Shown: in pieces, positions 1 through 8,822 of the stretch | Layout of the letters: each line of letters begins with the position of its first letter | Position numbering within the stretch: the stretch's first letter is position 1 | Source: Bacteroidaceae bacterium | GTDB lineage: Bacteria; Bacteroidota; Bacteroidia; Bacteroidales; Bacteroidaceae | Assembly: GCA_024401305.1 (NCBI GenBank) | Contig: JAKSLI010000005.1 | Span: 19,333-83,332, forward strand | DNA: 64,000 bases | Direction of reading: 5' to 3' | Position numbers and translations under genes: made by a program | Notes under the pieces: model-generated | Database searches by the model: none | Told to the model about the DNA's origin: nothing | Seen by the model: only the letters and a program-made list of their open reading frames with translations

Positions 1-9
1 ACAAAAGTG

Positions 10-1011
10 TTACTTCCACAACAGAGGTAGCGCAAAGTAGAGATATTGGTTTACATCGCCGTAGAAGTGCTTTCCGCCTTGACGCATTGAGAAGAAGAGA
101 TTTGCGTCTGGTTTGTTGTAGCGGAAGACTGGTGCGTATGCGTTGAGGGCAGCTACGATGTTACGCTCTGGGGTGCCTGCGATATCGTCAGTACCTGTAT
201 AACCGAAGACCTTGAAGGAATTCTTGTAGAATGACTTGGAGATCTCTGCGTTTACCCATTCTGCCACCTGCTTGTAAGAATCACGCTTGCCATCGGCAGA
301 GAAATGCCAAATGTCGCCTGAGAGTGGAATGTAGTATTTCACTGCAGCGCAGTCAAAGATGAGCTGATACCAAGTGGTGAGAGCACCCATTGAGAAACCT
401 CCGAAAGCACGATGAGGACGAGTGACATCGATTCTGTCGTTGACTTTCTTCATCGACTTGTGCATGAGGAAGTAAGTGTTGTACTTGCTCTCAACAGCAG
501 GAATGAGGAACTCGCGAAGCTCCTTGTGGAAGTTCATTGTGCGCTGAGTGGCATCGTCCATAGAGTTTGCACCAATATTCTCGTCATCGTCATAGAAAGT
601 AGGTGTGACAACGATGAGTGGGGCTATCTGGTGGTCTTGGATCATGTGGTCGAGAACATCCCAGAGACGGAGCCAGTCCTTTGGAGGAGTGAGGAAGGAA
701 GTCGTGTTGTCACCACCGCCGTGCATGAGGTAGAGCACGTTGTACGGTCTGTCCTTGTCCTTTGCATTGTAGCCATAAGGAAGATAGACGCGAGCATGCT
801 TCTTGAGTGTCTTGCCGTCGCGCTTCACTTCGTAGTTGAAAACTTCCACTGTGCCCTGCTTCTCAGCCTTTGTCCACATCTTCTGTGGAATAGAAGGAAT
901 GTCGGCAGGTGTGATGTCTGGAGCCTCTGTAGGTGCTTCAGGGAGTGGCTGGGCGTTTGTGCTGAGTGCCAAAGCCATAAATGCCGCGATAATTAGTTTG
1001 ATACGTTTCAT
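10..1011 (-). CDS. Secreted esterase, carbohydrate esterase family 1 type
   Basis: A 333-aa protein with a signal peptide (residues 1-20, ending TNA|QP), so periplasmic or outer surface. The alpha/beta-hydrolase core has the oxyanion-loop region LMHGGG near residue 96 and the nucleophile elbow G-F-S-M-G near residue 206, with a late GGKHFYGD segment supplying the likely catalytic His. The family (feruloyl/acetyl xylan esterase-like, often called esterase D-like) removes acyl decorations from plant polysaccharides; the exact substrate cannot be told from sequence. It is alone on its transcript, with its own promoter upstream. In Bacteroides folE usually follows the SPOR gene of the tpiA group; here this esterase occupies that place. 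Confidence 0.85.
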   Translation of the reverse strand: MKRIKLIIAAFMALALSTNAQPLPEAPTEAPDITPADIPSIPQKMWTKAEKQGTVEVFNYEVKRDGKTLKKHARVYLPYGYNAKDKDRPYNVLYLMHGGGDNTTSFLTPPKDWLRLWDVLDHMIQDHQIAPLIVVTPTFYDDDENIGANSMDDATQRTMNFHKELREFLIPAVESKYNTYFLMHKSMKKVNDRIDVTRPHRAFGGFSMGALTTWYQLIFDCAAVKYYIPLSGDIWHFSADGKRDSYKQVAEWVNAEISKSFYKNSFKVFGYTGTDDIAGTPERNIVAALNAYAPVFRYNKPDANLFFSMRQGGKHFYGDVNQYLYFALPLLWK

Positions 1012-1053
1012 TTTTGTAGGTTAATAGTTAATGGATTGAGTATTTTTCTGCTG

Positions 1054-1084
1054 CAAAATTAGTAATTATTCAAGTCAAAACAAA
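1054..1084 (-). promoter_or_regulatory. Bacteroidota-type promoter for the esterase
   Basis: On the minus strand a -33 box TTTG (1084-1081) is followed after 19 bp by TAATTTTG (1061-1054), matching the TTTG/TAnnTTTG consensus. The start codon lies about 43 nt downstream. Confidence 0.6.
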
Positions 1085-1162
1085 AGAAAAGGAGGAAAAT
1101 ATTTCTATTTCCCTCCTAAAGAGTTATTGCCGTTATGTACAACAGATGTTCAAATATGGTAT

Positions 1163-1912
1163 TTATTCAACTACAATCTGTTGTCTAACGATACTCACGT
1201 TCTTGAAACCTAAATTCAAAAGCTTTGTCTTATAAGGCTCTGCTTCCTTATGAGTTACGAAGTTTCCGCACATCGTCATCCAGCGTGGAGAATAGAAATG
1301 CACATAAACAGGCATTCCCGGATAGTGCTTCTTGACCTTCTGGCCAAGTTCTTCCGCTTTCTCACGGTCAACGCGCTTGTTGCCGCCATTGTAAACCTGA
1401 ATGCGCCACCCCTTTATCTTGTGGGCTCCACGCATTACCTTTTTGCCTGAGATGCCGTCGCCTACCGAGTAGTCGCCACCACGGTTCTTCACCATTGCTG
1501 CAATCTCTTCTTCTGAGCCAGTAGGTACTCTTCTTGGCTGTTGGCCAGAATACTGATGAACCACTGGGCGTGGAGCCGTCTGGTCAGCTGTTGCTGATGT
1601 TTCGGTTCCTTCTGTAGGGATTTGTCCTGTAGGAGCTGCAGCAGGCTGCTGCTGTGTTTGTGGCTGGGCAGGTGCTGTTGCTGGTGTCTGAGGCTTTGGC
1701 TGAGCTGGAGTTTGTGGCTTTGGCTGAGCTGGAGTTTGTGGCTTAGGCTGAGCTGGTGTTTGTGGTTTTGGCTGAGCTGGAGTTTGTGGCTTTGTCTGCT
1801 TGTTGTTAACAAGGTCAGATATTGCCGACGATTGTGTAACCGTTACTGAGCCCTGGGCGAAAGATGCGAGGGCTATGCAGAGAGTAACGAGTAGGGCGGA
1901 TATTCTTTTCAT
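1163..1912 (-). CDS. Secreted SPOR-domain protein with KPQTPAQP repeats
   Basis: A 249-aa protein with a signal peptide (1-19, ASFAQ), a Pro/Gln-rich low-complexity stretch (about residues 41-95) containing four full copies of the octapeptide KPQTPAQP plus degenerate ones, and a C-terminal SPOR-like domain (about 165-249, starting near GWRIQVYNGG). SPOR domains bind denuded glycan strands of peptidoglycan, so a septal or periplasmic envelope role is likely, with the Pro-rich part acting as a spacer. It is the last gene of the DUF1599-DoxX-tpiA-SPOR group, separated from tpiA by a GCTAAAGG-type repeat. Confidence 0.8.
   Translation of the reverse strand: MKRISALLVTLCIALASFAQGSVTVTQSSAISDLVNNKQTKPQTPAQPKPQTPAQPKPQTPAQPKPQTPAQPKPQTPATAPAQPQTQQQPAAAPTGQIPTEGTETSATADQTAPRPVVHQYSGQQPRRVPTGSEEEIAAMVKNRGGDYSVGDGISGKKVMRGAHKIKGWRIQVYNGGNKRVDREKAEELGQKVKKHYPGMPVYVHFYSPRWMTMCGNFVTHKEAEPYKTKLLNLGFKNVSIVRQQIVVE
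1681..1800 (-). repeat. 24-bp coding tandem repeat in the SPOR gene
   Basis: About four to five near-identical 24-bp units, each encoding KPQTPAQP. The unit is a multiple of three, so copy-number changes would alter linker length without frameshift. Confidence 0.85.
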
Positions 1913-1931
1913 TCTTTTGGTTTTTGGTTGT

Positions 1932-2046
1932 TCGCAGCAGGGCTGCGAGGGTAAAGGCTAAAAGCTAAAGGCTAAAGGCTGCCATCCGGAAGGAAAGCCT
2001 GTACTCTGTAGCCTATACCCTGTAGCCTCGCGATATGTCGCGAACT
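1932..2046. repeat. GCTAAAGG-type modular palindrome, copy 1
   Basis: Intergenic between tpiA and the SPOR gene. It reads as a GTTCGC...GCGAG hairpin, then GGCTAAAAGCTAAAGG repeats, a CCATCCGGA centre, then the inverse TAGCCT/CCCTGTAGCC repeats and a closing CGCGA...TCGCG hairpin. Related copies lie at 33950-34035 and 36713-36800. Confidence 0.75.
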
Positions 2047-2049
2047 AAA

Positions 2050-2802
2050 TTACTTCCAAGCGTCGATGATGCCCTGGAAATCAGCAGCCTTGAGAGAAGC
2101 GCCACCGATGAGACCACCGTCGATGTCTGGCTTAGCGAAGAGCTCAGGAGCGTTAGAAGCCTTGCAAGAACCACCGTAGAGGATAGAAGTGTTGTCAGCA
2201 ACTTCCTGACCGTACTTCTCAGCTACGATAGAACGGATGTAAGCGTGGATTTCCTCTGCCTGGTCTGAAGTAGCAGTCTTACCTGTACCGATAGCCCAGA
2301 TTGGCTCGTAAGCGATTACGATGTTAGCAAACTGCTCTGCAGTAAGGTGGAATACAGAACCTTCGAGCTCAGCCTTGCAAACAGCTTCCTGCTCGTTAGC
2401 CTCACGCTGCTCGAGTGACTCACCGATGCAGAAGAGGATCTTAAGACCGTTAGCGAGAGCGAGGTCAACCTTCTCCTTGAGGATTTCTGGAGTCTCGTTG
2501 TAGTACTCACGACGCTCTGAGTGACCGAGGATAACATACTGAGCACCAGTTGACTTAACCATCTCAGCAGAAACTTCGCCAGTGTAAGCACCCTTAGCCT
2601 TGTCTGCGCAGTTCTCAGCACCGAGAGCTACGTTCTCGTTCATCATTGGAGCTACTGTTGCGAGGTGGATGAATGGAGTACAAACGATAACATCGCAGTT
2701 TGGCTTCTCTGCGTTGTTTGCTACTACTTCTTTTACGAGGCTAATGCCTTCCTGCAGGTTCATGTTCATTTTCCAGTTGCCTGCTACAATCTTTTTTCTC
2801 AT
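2050..2802 (-). CDS. tpiA: Triosephosphate isomerase
   Basis: A 250-aa TIM barrel of normal family length, interconverting dihydroxyacetone phosphate and glyceraldehyde 3-phosphate in glycolysis and gluconeogenesis. Visible catalytic elements are N-W-K at residues 11-13, the catalytic His in LGHSERR (about 97), and the catalytic Glu in [14 protein letters not shown] (about 170) leading into the flexible loop; the phosphate-binding YGGS and GGLIGGASL segments are intact. It sits third in a minus-strand group after DUF1599 and the DoxX-like gene, an order well conserved in Bacteroidales. Confidence 0.97.
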   Translation of the reverse strand: MRKKIVAGNWKMNMNLQEGISLVKEVVANNAEKPNCDVIVCTPFIHLATVAPMMNENVALGAENCADKAKGAYTGEVSAEMVKSTGAQYVILGHSERREYYNETPEILKEKVDLALANGLKILFCIGESLEQREANEQEAVCKAELEGSVFHLTAEQFANIVIAYEPIWAIGTGKTATSDQAEEIHAYIRSIVAEKYGQEVADNTSILYGGSCKASNAPELFAKPDIDGGLIGGASLKAADFQGIIDAWK

Positions 2803-2846
2803 TTTGATAAATTTTATGGTTATGGTTTTTAGTTTTGATTTCTTGT

Positions 2847-4193
2847 TTAAGCTTTGACTGTTTTCGTCAATCTTCTAACGATGGCGATGATGCCTGCCAC
2901 AATGCGGTCGAAGAGTGTTAGGATTATCAGCGGCAATACATACCAAAGGAGAATCTTGCTGAATACGTTAGAATCATGCCTTTCGTCGATTTTTCCATAA
3001 GGAGTCTTTTCGAGTGCTGGCGACTTCTCGTCAAGCTTTGGCAACATATTGTGACTCCATTTCTGGTATATCGTTCCTTCTTTCAGGAGCAGTAAACCAG
3101 GTGATGAACGCACTATTGTCTTCAGCGTGGTCTCATCAGTGTTTGCAAACTCATAGTTGGCACCGGTAATGTCTGCCCAATGTTCCATAGCCTCCTTGCC
3201 ACTAGCCGTAAGGCAGATGAAGCGATAATGGCGTCGCTGAGCATAGTCGGCAATGATGTTTATCTTGCCAAACTGCGATTCGTCGGCAGTTTCCAGATGC
3301 GGAGCTATGAGAAGGAAAGTGTAATTAGGGTCGCTCAGGATGTCTTCCGTGATGTCTTCTTCATTATATAGAATGTTGAAGTCATGGATTGGAGGAACAT
3401 AACCTTCCGTGATTTGTTCAGACTTCGAATCAACGAAAGTCCAAGTAGAGTCGGGTAGGTTCTCCATCGTGAATTCCTTCTGTTCGCCATCTCTCTTGTA
3501 GATGAGAGTTGTGTTGAATTGTGGCTGCTCAGCACCCTCCGGAATTTCCATTCCTCTCGGAATGCTTGCACCTATATGGTAAGGTCGGAAGTCGGCTATA
3601 GGCAAGTCGTACAAGCAGTAAACACTCGTTGCAAGTACGAAGAGCGCAGAGAAATTCGACACTATCCAGGCGTTGTGCCTGCTTATGAGTCGCGGCATCA
3701 TCAGTGGTTTCCATGCGAGGACTGTGGCAAGAACAAGCAGAACGATGTTCTTTAGCAGAGTCTGTCCATTAGTCAGCACAAGCGCCTCGCCGAAGCATCC
3801 GCAGTCGCTAACCGGATCAGCAATGAAAATCCAGATTGTGACAAAAGTCATCACGAGCATGAATATCCAAACTATCTTCGTGGAAATCCTTCTGTTTATT
3901 GCAAAGAGCAAGTGTATGCCAAGCAGAAACTCGAATGCTGCAAGGATGACGGAAGCAACGAGAGTGCCCCAGTCGTGGAAGAAACCGGTATTGTAAGCAT
4001 CTGTTACGGCAGCAATGTAATCCTGTATTTTGTACTGTGAACCGAGAGGGTCAACAGCCTTTACAAATCCAGAGAAGATGAAGGTTGCTGCCAATATGAG
4101 ACGAGCAATGTTCACCAACACGCCACCCAGCACACCGTCCATGAAAGACGATTGCTGCACAGATTTCGATATTTGTTCGTTATCTTGATTCAT
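2847..4193 (-). CDS. BT_3928-family membrane protein (DoxX/MauE-like)
   Basis: A 448-aa integral membrane protein. An N-terminal four-helix DoxX/MauE-like domain (about residues 25-165) carries a DCGCFG motif near residue 131, which resembles the Cys motif of MauE-type redox-associated proteins. A fifth helix (about 180-198) is followed by a long extracytoplasmic part (about 210-405) and a final membrane helix (about 412-437). The soluble part looks weakly thioredoxin-like ([19 protein letters not shown]..., then a LLLKEGTI segment), but no CxxC is present there. It is placed 10 nt after DUF1599 and 44 nt before tpiA. The precise function is unknown; a role in periplasmic redox chemistry is inference. 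Confidence 0.75.
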   Translation of the reverse strand: MNQDNEQISKSVQQSSFMDGVLGGVLVNIARLILAATFIFSGFVKAVDPLGSQYKIQDYIAAVTDAYNTGFFHDWGTLVASVILAAFEFLLGIHLLFAINRRISTKIVWIFMLVMTFVTIWIFIADPVSDCGCFGEALVLTNGQTLLKNIVLLVLATVLAWKPLMMPRLISRHNAWIVSNFSALFVLATSVYCLYDLPIADFRPYHIGASIPRGMEIPEGAEQPQFNTTLIYKRDGEQKEFTMENLPDSTWTFVDSKSEQITEGYVPPIHDFNILYNEEDITEDILSDPNYTFLLIAPHLETADESQFGKINIIADYAQRRHYRFICLTASGKEAMEHWADITGANYEFANTDETTLKTIVRSSPGLLLLKEGTIYQKWSHNMLPKLDEKSPALEKTPYGKIDERHDSNVFSKILLWYVLPLIILTLFDRIVAGIIAIVRRLTKTVKA

Positions 4194-4203
4194 CTAATAG
4201 CCT

Positions 4204-4752
4204 CTATTCCGTCAACTTTATGATGCCGAATACGGAATAGTTGATGATGTCCATGTAGTTGGAATCGATGCCTTCGCTTATGAGAGTCTCGCCGTCAGAA
4301 TCCTCGATTTCCTTGATGCGCTGAAGCTTTGTGAGAATGAGGTCGGTGTAGCTGCTTACTCGCATTCCTCGCCATGCTTCGTCGTAGTCATGGTTTTTGC
4401 GAATCATCAGCTGCAGAGTGTCGTCAGCATATTTGTCATAGAGCTTGAGAGCTTCTTCAGCATTAATGTCAACCTCATCAACGAAGCCTTTTTCCAACTG
4501 GATAAGTCCAACGATGCCGTAGTTTGTTAGCGCCATGAACTCGGGAAGGATGCCTTCTCCAACCCATGACTCCTTCTTGATTTCGAGGCTGCGAATTCTC
4601 TTGGCCTTTATGAAGAGTTGGTCTGTGAGCGACGACGCGCGGAGGATTCTCCATGAAGCCCCGTAATCCTGGAGTTTCTTGGCGAATATGTCGCGGCATG
4701 AAGCAAGCGCCTCACGAAACTGCTGTTCAGTATGTTGCAGAGATTGTTCCAT
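4204..4752 (-). CDS. DUF1599 domain protein with internal duplication
   Basis: A 182-aa cytoplasmic protein of unknown function, first gene of the tpiA group. Two similar halves are visible: KLQDYGASWRILR..SLTDQLFIKAKRIRSLE (about residues 28-62) and RKNHDYDEAWRGMR..SYTDLILTKLQRIKEIE (about 121-155), so the DUF1599 unit is duplicated in one chain. The ATG at 4752 was chosen; an upstream in-frame TTG at 4764 overlaps a TAAATTTG promoter-like box and is unlikely. That box is only 9 nt from the ATG, which would give a very short leader. Confidence 0.85.
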   Translation of the reverse strand: MEQSLQHTEQQFREALASCRDIFAKKLQDYGASWRILRASSLTDQLFIKAKRIRSLEIKKESWVGEGILPEFMALTNYGIVGLIQLEKGFVDEVDINAEEALKLYDKYADDTLQLMIRKNHDYDEAWRGMRVSSYTDLILTKLQRIKEIEDSDGETLISEGIDSNYMDIINYSVFGIIKLTE

Positions 4753-4893
4753 AATCGGATGCAAATTTACAAAAAATAATCAATAATGTGGTTTTTTCTA
4801 TAGAAAAACGTCAAAAAACGCCTCTCTTACTCTCTATTCTTTGGAAATCGCAAAGTGAATAAAGCAAAAATCCACTATATTTGCATCGTTTTT

Positions 4894-4967
4894 GGTCCCG
4901 TAGCTTAGCTGAATAGAGCGTCAGATTCCGGTTCTGAAGGTCATGGGTTTGAATCCCATCGGGATCA
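4894..4967 (+). tRNA. tRNA-Arg (anticodon CCG)
   Basis: A 74-nt cloverleaf. The acceptor GGTCCCG pairs with CGGGATC (one G-U), the anticodon stem TCAGA/TCTGA closes the loop TTCCGGT, and the T-arm contains GGGTTTGAATCCC. CCA is not encoded. A TATATTTG -7 box lies at 4876-4883. A tape-measure-like phage remnant lies just downstream. Confidence 0.95.
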
Positions 4968-5101
4968 CTAATTTACGAAACGGGAATAAGAACAAATCGT
5001 AATCCATTAGAAACAAATCCTAATTCTTAAGGTCTTTTAAGCCTTAGAAATAACGTCAAATCGCAGTTTATTAATACTATTGCTCATCTGTTTTCTTTAG
5101 C

Positions 5102-5308
5102 TTAGGTAAACAAATAAAATGTTTGCCTCTTGGTGTCTGCCAGTTCTCTACGCAGACGCTTCAAATCCGTCTTGTTGCCCGCAGCGGCAGCCTTTGCGAT
5201 GGCACTTTCCTGTTGCAGCGCATTGCTTTTGAACTGCTGAAGTGTTCTCTCTGCCTGTTGACCGTTTACTTGAAGGGTGACGGTAGCCCTTGTATTCATG
5301 TTACTCAT
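5102..5308 (-). pseudogene. Truncated phage tail tape-measure-like fragment
   Basis: A 68-aa frame whose residues 7-62 (ATVTLQVNGQQAERTLQQF... to ...LRRELADTKRQ) resemble the N-terminal start of tape-measure proteins of Bacteroidales tailed phages, which run to many hundred residues. Here the frame ends abruptly (TFYLFT stop) and no other phage structural gene is nearby, so this is taken as a prophage relic next to tRNA-Arg, a common integration site. The family assignment is from remembered pattern, not alignment; a small unrelated coiled-coil gene is possible. Confidence 0.45.
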
Positions 5309-5472
5309 CTTGTTTATTTACAGATTTACGGATTTACGATTTACAAATTACAATGCAAAAATACCTCTCTCTTTTCAAACGAGAAAAGACGAAAAAAACG
5401 CAGAAAGTTCGCTGAAAATTTTGAGGACTAGCATAAAAATACTAATTTTGCAGAAACAAAAAAACAGAAGTT

Positions 5473-6690
5473 ATGAAAAGATTATATGTAATAATGATTC
5501 TTTGTCTCATTACAGTTCTGGGGGCGAGTGCGCAGCAAACAAATAATGATGCTTTTCTCCCAATCGAAGTAACATATGGCGGAGGAGTAAACACCTATTC
5601 ATTACAATCAAATCCGCGCAAGATAATGATACCTGGTTTCATTGAGAATGAGAACGCGGCTAACTATGTTTTTTCTCCGAGCATAACTACTACCACTCCC
5701 TTGCAAGATCCATATTTGTTGACATTAAAAATAGCAAGTATTAAAGAATCTTCATTATTCACGGCATTCAAAGATGGTTCAGAACCGGTTTATTCTCTGA
5801 ATATTGGTGGAACAAGCTTTTCAGGAACAGGTAGTGACATGGGTGATGGACTCTTCTGCATTATCTTTTTTGCAAGTAAAAAAGATTTTGGTAAACTAAC
5901 AGAAACTTTGGCTAATGAGCATAATATTACAGCCTCAATAAGTAAAAATGCTTCAAATTTAAAAATACATATCGGAGGTCTTAACCAAAACAACACTCAA
6001 TTAGCTAAAGCCTTTGCCTCTGTACTGTTACTTATGCAAAGTCAGTTGAATGACTATATAAAAAATGATAGCTCTAAACCATCCTCATCCGCATCCTCTT
6101 CTAGTTCTGACAACGGCGAGGAAGAAACGTTCAATGTTGTGGCCACGCAGAACCTTGACAAGCATATAGAATACAGGGATGTCGCTTTGGGCGTTAGTCC
6201 GGAAGAGTTCTTGGATAAAACCGTTGACCCGAATGACGAATTGTGTTGGGCTGAGCTGATAGAGGGCGAGGGGATAAACATTGAGGATGGTTCTTTTGTG
6301 TTCTCTGACATATGGCTAAGCACCCGTGTAGCTGTTTATGGTACTTGTGACAAGAATCGGAAAGTAACAAAGATTGAGACGTGGATACCTGTAGAAAGCT
6401 TTAAGAAAGAGATTGCAGAAAATATAGAAATGTTGAAGGACAACATTTTATCAAGAGCAATCTCTGGCGCTTTTTTGAAAGATTTGTATACCTTGGGTCC
6501 AGACAAGAAAAACAGTATAAAGGGCTACAAAATAGGGCTTCTCATAAACGAGGAACAAGACATGACTATCAACAACATATATGGAGTCATAGAGGTGAAA
6601 TATGACGATGGCGGCGGTGAGTCAGATCCTTGCGTCTACGTATCTTTTACAGACCATACAGATGCTGAGAAAATGGCAGAATTGTTTTGA
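5473..6690 (+). CDS. Secreted protein of unknown function (405 aa)
   Basis: A signal peptide (residues 1-20, LGASAQ) precedes two parts joined by a Ser-rich linker (about 198-215, KPSSSASSSSSDNGEE). The N-terminal part is beta-rich with Gly-containing turns; the C-terminal part is acidic with a helical segment (about 308-345). I do not recognise either. Codon use is more AT-rich than in the housekeeping genes nearby, and the gene lies between a phage relic and a lipoprotein gene, which suggests accessory origin. It ends at a strong hairpin (6720-6760). Confidence 0.75.
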   Translation: MKRLYVIMILCLITVLGASAQQTNNDAFLPIEVTYGGGVNTYSLQSNPRKIMIPGFIENENAANYVFSPSITTTTPLQDPYLLTLKIASIKESSLFTAFKDGSEPVYSLNIGGTSFSGTGSDMGDGLFCIIFFASKKDFGKLTETLANEHNITASISKNASNLKIHIGGLNQNNTQLAKAFASVLLLMQSQLNDYIKNDSSKPSSSASSSSSDNGEEETFNVVATQNLDKHIEYRDVALGVSPEEFLDKTVDPNDELCWAELIEGEGINIEDGSFVFSDIWLSTRVAVYGTCDKNRKVTKIETWIPVESFKKEIAENIEMLKDNILSRAISGAFLKDLYTLGPDKKNSIKGYKIGLLINEEQDMTINNIYGVIEVKYDDGGGESDPCVYVSFTDHTDAEKMAELF

Positions 6691-6719
6691 TTCCCAATAT
6701 TATTTCATTTAAATCTACC

Positions 6720-6760
6720 AAGCGAACTAATCTCTAATTGCAACTGAGATTAGTTCGCTT
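6720..6760 (+). terminator. Intrinsic terminator after the 405-aa secreted protein
   Basis: A perfect 15-bp stem (AAGCGAACTAATCTC with its complement) and an 11-nt loop, followed by a short T run, 29 nt after the stop codon. Confidence 0.8.
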
Positions 6761-7127
6761 TTTATATGTCCGAAATCCTCACTCTTTTCAAACTACAAAA
6801 GACGGACTATTATAGAGAATGTCCCAAAACAAACTAGCAGTACGTCAGTGAAGAAAAGGCTTAAATCCGCAAATTGCATTGGGGTGAAACCGGGTCCCAA
6901 TGCAATTTGTCCCCTCTTGAAATAGCCCATTTTTACGAACATTTCGTGAAAAGAACGTACATGCTGTGAAGTTCACGAATTGTCCGAAACCATTTCATAT
7001 TTTGTTTGCGAAACATTTTCAAAACACTCTACCTTTGCAGCGTCAAAAAACAAAAATGACACTCAAAACTAAAACATTAAATCAAAATTCAAAACTAAAA
7101 AAACAAACTCTTTAAAACTCAAACATT
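6761..7127 (+). promoter_or_regulatory. Gene-free stretch with a hairpin and the promoter of the 206-aa lipoprotein
   Basis: A 13-bp perfect stem (AAATTGCATTGGG, 6871-6883, with 6896-6908; loop of 12 nt) is not followed by a T tract, so it is not an obvious terminator. A -7 box TACCTTTG lies at 7030-7037 with TTTG at 7005-7008 (21-bp spacing). The leader of about 90 nt is A-rich with repeated CAAAACTAAA-like words. Confidence 0.5.
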
Positions 7128-7748
7128 ATGAAAAAGTTTCTCTCAAAAATCGTATTCGCAACAGTAGCAGTTCTCTCAGTAGCAGGTTTCACATCTTGCA
7201 ACAATGTAGATGATGATCCATACGTCCCAACACCAGTCCCAACAGAAATTCATACTGTGACGCCATCTAATAATCAGGATATGACTCCAGCATACGGAGC
7301 AGTCCTTTCAGAGAACATCCTCGATATGTATGATGTAACAGTTGTCCTTCACAGTGGCGATAAGACGAAGGAAGTTGCTCTTACAAAGGCTAATGGTCAA
7401 GCAGATGTAACACGCACTTCAAATGGCAACATGACCTACTATGAGTATGTATTTGCAGAGATTGATGGCCAGAAAGGAATCAGTAATGCCGAAGTTAAGG
7501 TAACACCGAAGGCAGATATCAAGAATGTCATTTCAGCTATGCCAGCAAACGAAAAATTCACTATGCAGCATGGTGGAAATATGTTCAAGGCAAAGTTTGG
7601 TGCGGATGGCAAGTTCGTGGGTAAGTTAGCAACTCATTTTACAGTTCTTTCTGGTTCCTATTATCCTGAGGAATTGCTTAAAGATAATGGCAATGGCACT
7701 TTTGGATATGATGTAGTAGCAGAAACAATTCAGGATTGCATGTTTTAA
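7128..7748 (+). CDS. Lipoprotein of unknown function (206 aa)
   Basis: A signal peptide with lipobox GFTSC puts the lipidated Cys at residue 24. A short acidic/Pro linker (DDDPYVPTPVPT) leads to a beta-rich domain of about 160 residues with two similar strand patterns. Membrane-anchored and probably surface or periplasmic. The family is not recognised. It has its own promoter and a terminator-like hairpin about 240 nt downstream. Confidence 0.75.
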   Translation: MKKFLSKIVFATVAVLSVAGFTSCNNVDDDPYVPTPVPTEIHTVTPSNNQDMTPAYGAVLSENILDMYDVTVVLHSGDKTKEVALTKANGQADVTRTSNGNMTYYEYVFAEIDGQKGISNAEVKVTPKADIKNVISAMPANEKFTMQHGGNMFKAKFGADGKFVGKLATHFTVLSGSYYPEELLKDNGNGTFGYDVVAETIQDCMF

Positions 7749-7984
7749 TTGTAGTAGTGCTAAAAAGATGGTACCACATCATAATAAACAGAAATATTAA
7801 CAACATTATAATTATACAACTATGAATCCAATTATTTCCATCCTCATCATGTTTGGTTTTTGTTAACAAACCGATCCCTAGAAAGGAACAAACATTACCA
7901 TACGCTTCTCCTAATTGAGAGCTGCGTCGCAGACAGTTCTGAATTGATAATTATTTTACAATAATAGAAAAAGTTTTAAAAAAG

Positions 7985-8013
7985 AACTCCGATTACAATA
8001 GGTGGTCGGAGTT
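7985..8013 (+). terminator. Terminator hairpin after the 206-aa lipoprotein
   Basis: AACTCCGA pairs with TCGGAGTT over a 13-nt loop, followed by TCTTGCTTT. It lies about 240 nt after the stop codon. Confidence 0.6.
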
Positions 8014-8062
8014 TCTTGCTTTATAACCAAGCTTTTGATACTTGAAGAAAAGTATATAAACC

Positions 8063-8262
8063 GACATCCGCGTAGGATAGCGACTAGCCTGTTCATCCGA
8101 AGGATAGATGCAAGCTGATTCGGCGCATGAGAATACTGACAGCCATCTGCAAGATACTAGCCGCCACGCGAACCATCACGGAGTGATATAGTGAAGGTGG
8201 TTGCGTAGAGTCCACCGAAACGTAGCAGACCATCACGTCCAGTGATATAGCGACAGCGTAAC
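8063..8262. repeat. Block of small hairpin modules
   Basis: Repeated short hairpins with 4-5-bp stems followed by a similar tail: ATCC-gcgta-GGAT-AGCGA (8066-8082), ATCC-gaa-GGAT-AGATG (8095-8110), ATCT-gca-AGAT-ACTAG (8144-8160), ATCAC-gga-GTGAT-ATAGTGA (8175-8194) and ATCAC-gtcca-GTGAT-ATAGCGA (8232-8253). Spacing is about 30-60 bp. No function is known to me. Confidence 0.55.
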
Positions 8263-8270
8263 CAAGTAAA

Positions 8271-8822
8271 TCATGGCATTATATCATTTGGGTATATATG
8301 ATTACTGCCATGTCTTCGTCCTTTTGAGATATCAATTTTCTGGTGTAAGTATGCTTGCCATATTAGCTCTGTGCAGTAGTAGCGTGTGGAATCATCAGTC
8401 TTGTAGCTGTTGTCAAAACGTACACCGACTTTAGTTTCAGCGTACTCTGCAGCAGCTTTTGCTACAGAATCGGTACAATCTATTTTCTTTACACCAACAC
8501 CTAAACATCTGTCTGGTTGAAGAAACATAGAGATGGATTCCATTTTTACGCTATCTATTCCATTGTCGCTCTCTCCCGGAACAGCATGAATGATATACCA
8601 CTTTCCATTTCGTTTATGAACAATACCCACATGTGAATATCTGCCAGATGAAACTGCTTCTACTACGCGACTGTCCAAACTCGGACCTTCGCGAAACAGC
8701 AGATCTCCATCACGCAAAGAGAGCGTATCAACATAGACAGGCTCCCTTGTTCCTCTTCTATGTTGACACGCTGAAAAAAATAAAATGGCTCCTGTAATGA
8801 AAAAAGATATAACTTTTCTCAT
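8271..8822 (-). CDS. YiiX-like NlpC/P60-superfamily lipoprotein
   Basis: A 183-aa protein with a lipobox (FFSAC, Cys19). The domain is that of the YiiX/YebB group of permuted papain-fold (NlpC/P60-related) proteins: GDLLFREG (about 39), the His in YSHVGI (about 63), and the Cys in RYYCTELIW (about 151). Members are thought to hydrolyse amide or thioester bonds, often in peptidoglycan or lipid context; the substrate here is unknown. It overlaps the upstream zinc-ribbon gene by 4 nt (ATGA), so the two are translationally coupled. Confidence 0.8.
   Translation of the reverse strand: MRKVISFFITGAILFFSACQHRRGTREPVYVDTLSLRDGDLLFREGPSLDSRVVEAVSSGRYSHVGIVHKRNGKWYIIHAVPGESDNGIDSVKMESISMFLQPDRCLGVGVKKIDCTDSVAKAAAEYAETKVGVRFDNSYKTDDSTRYYCTELIWQAYLHQKIDISKGRRHGSNHIYPNDIMP

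Larger units (their letters stand above)
7749..8270. other. Gene-free stretch: terminator and hairpin-rich block
   Basis: No convincing gene. A 14-codon ATG frame (7822-7866) is hydrophobic but unsupported. A terminator lies at 7985-8013, and 8063-8262 carries several small hairpin modules listed separately. Confidence 0.6.

Noticed and set aside
6871-6908. 13-bp hairpin considered as a terminator or riboswitch
   Set aside because: No T tract follows, it lies upstream of the lipoprotein promoter, and it matches no riboswitch class I know.
7822-7866. 14-codon hydrophobic peptide after the 206-aa lipoprotein
   Set aside because: Too short and without RBS or conservation evidence to support as a gene.
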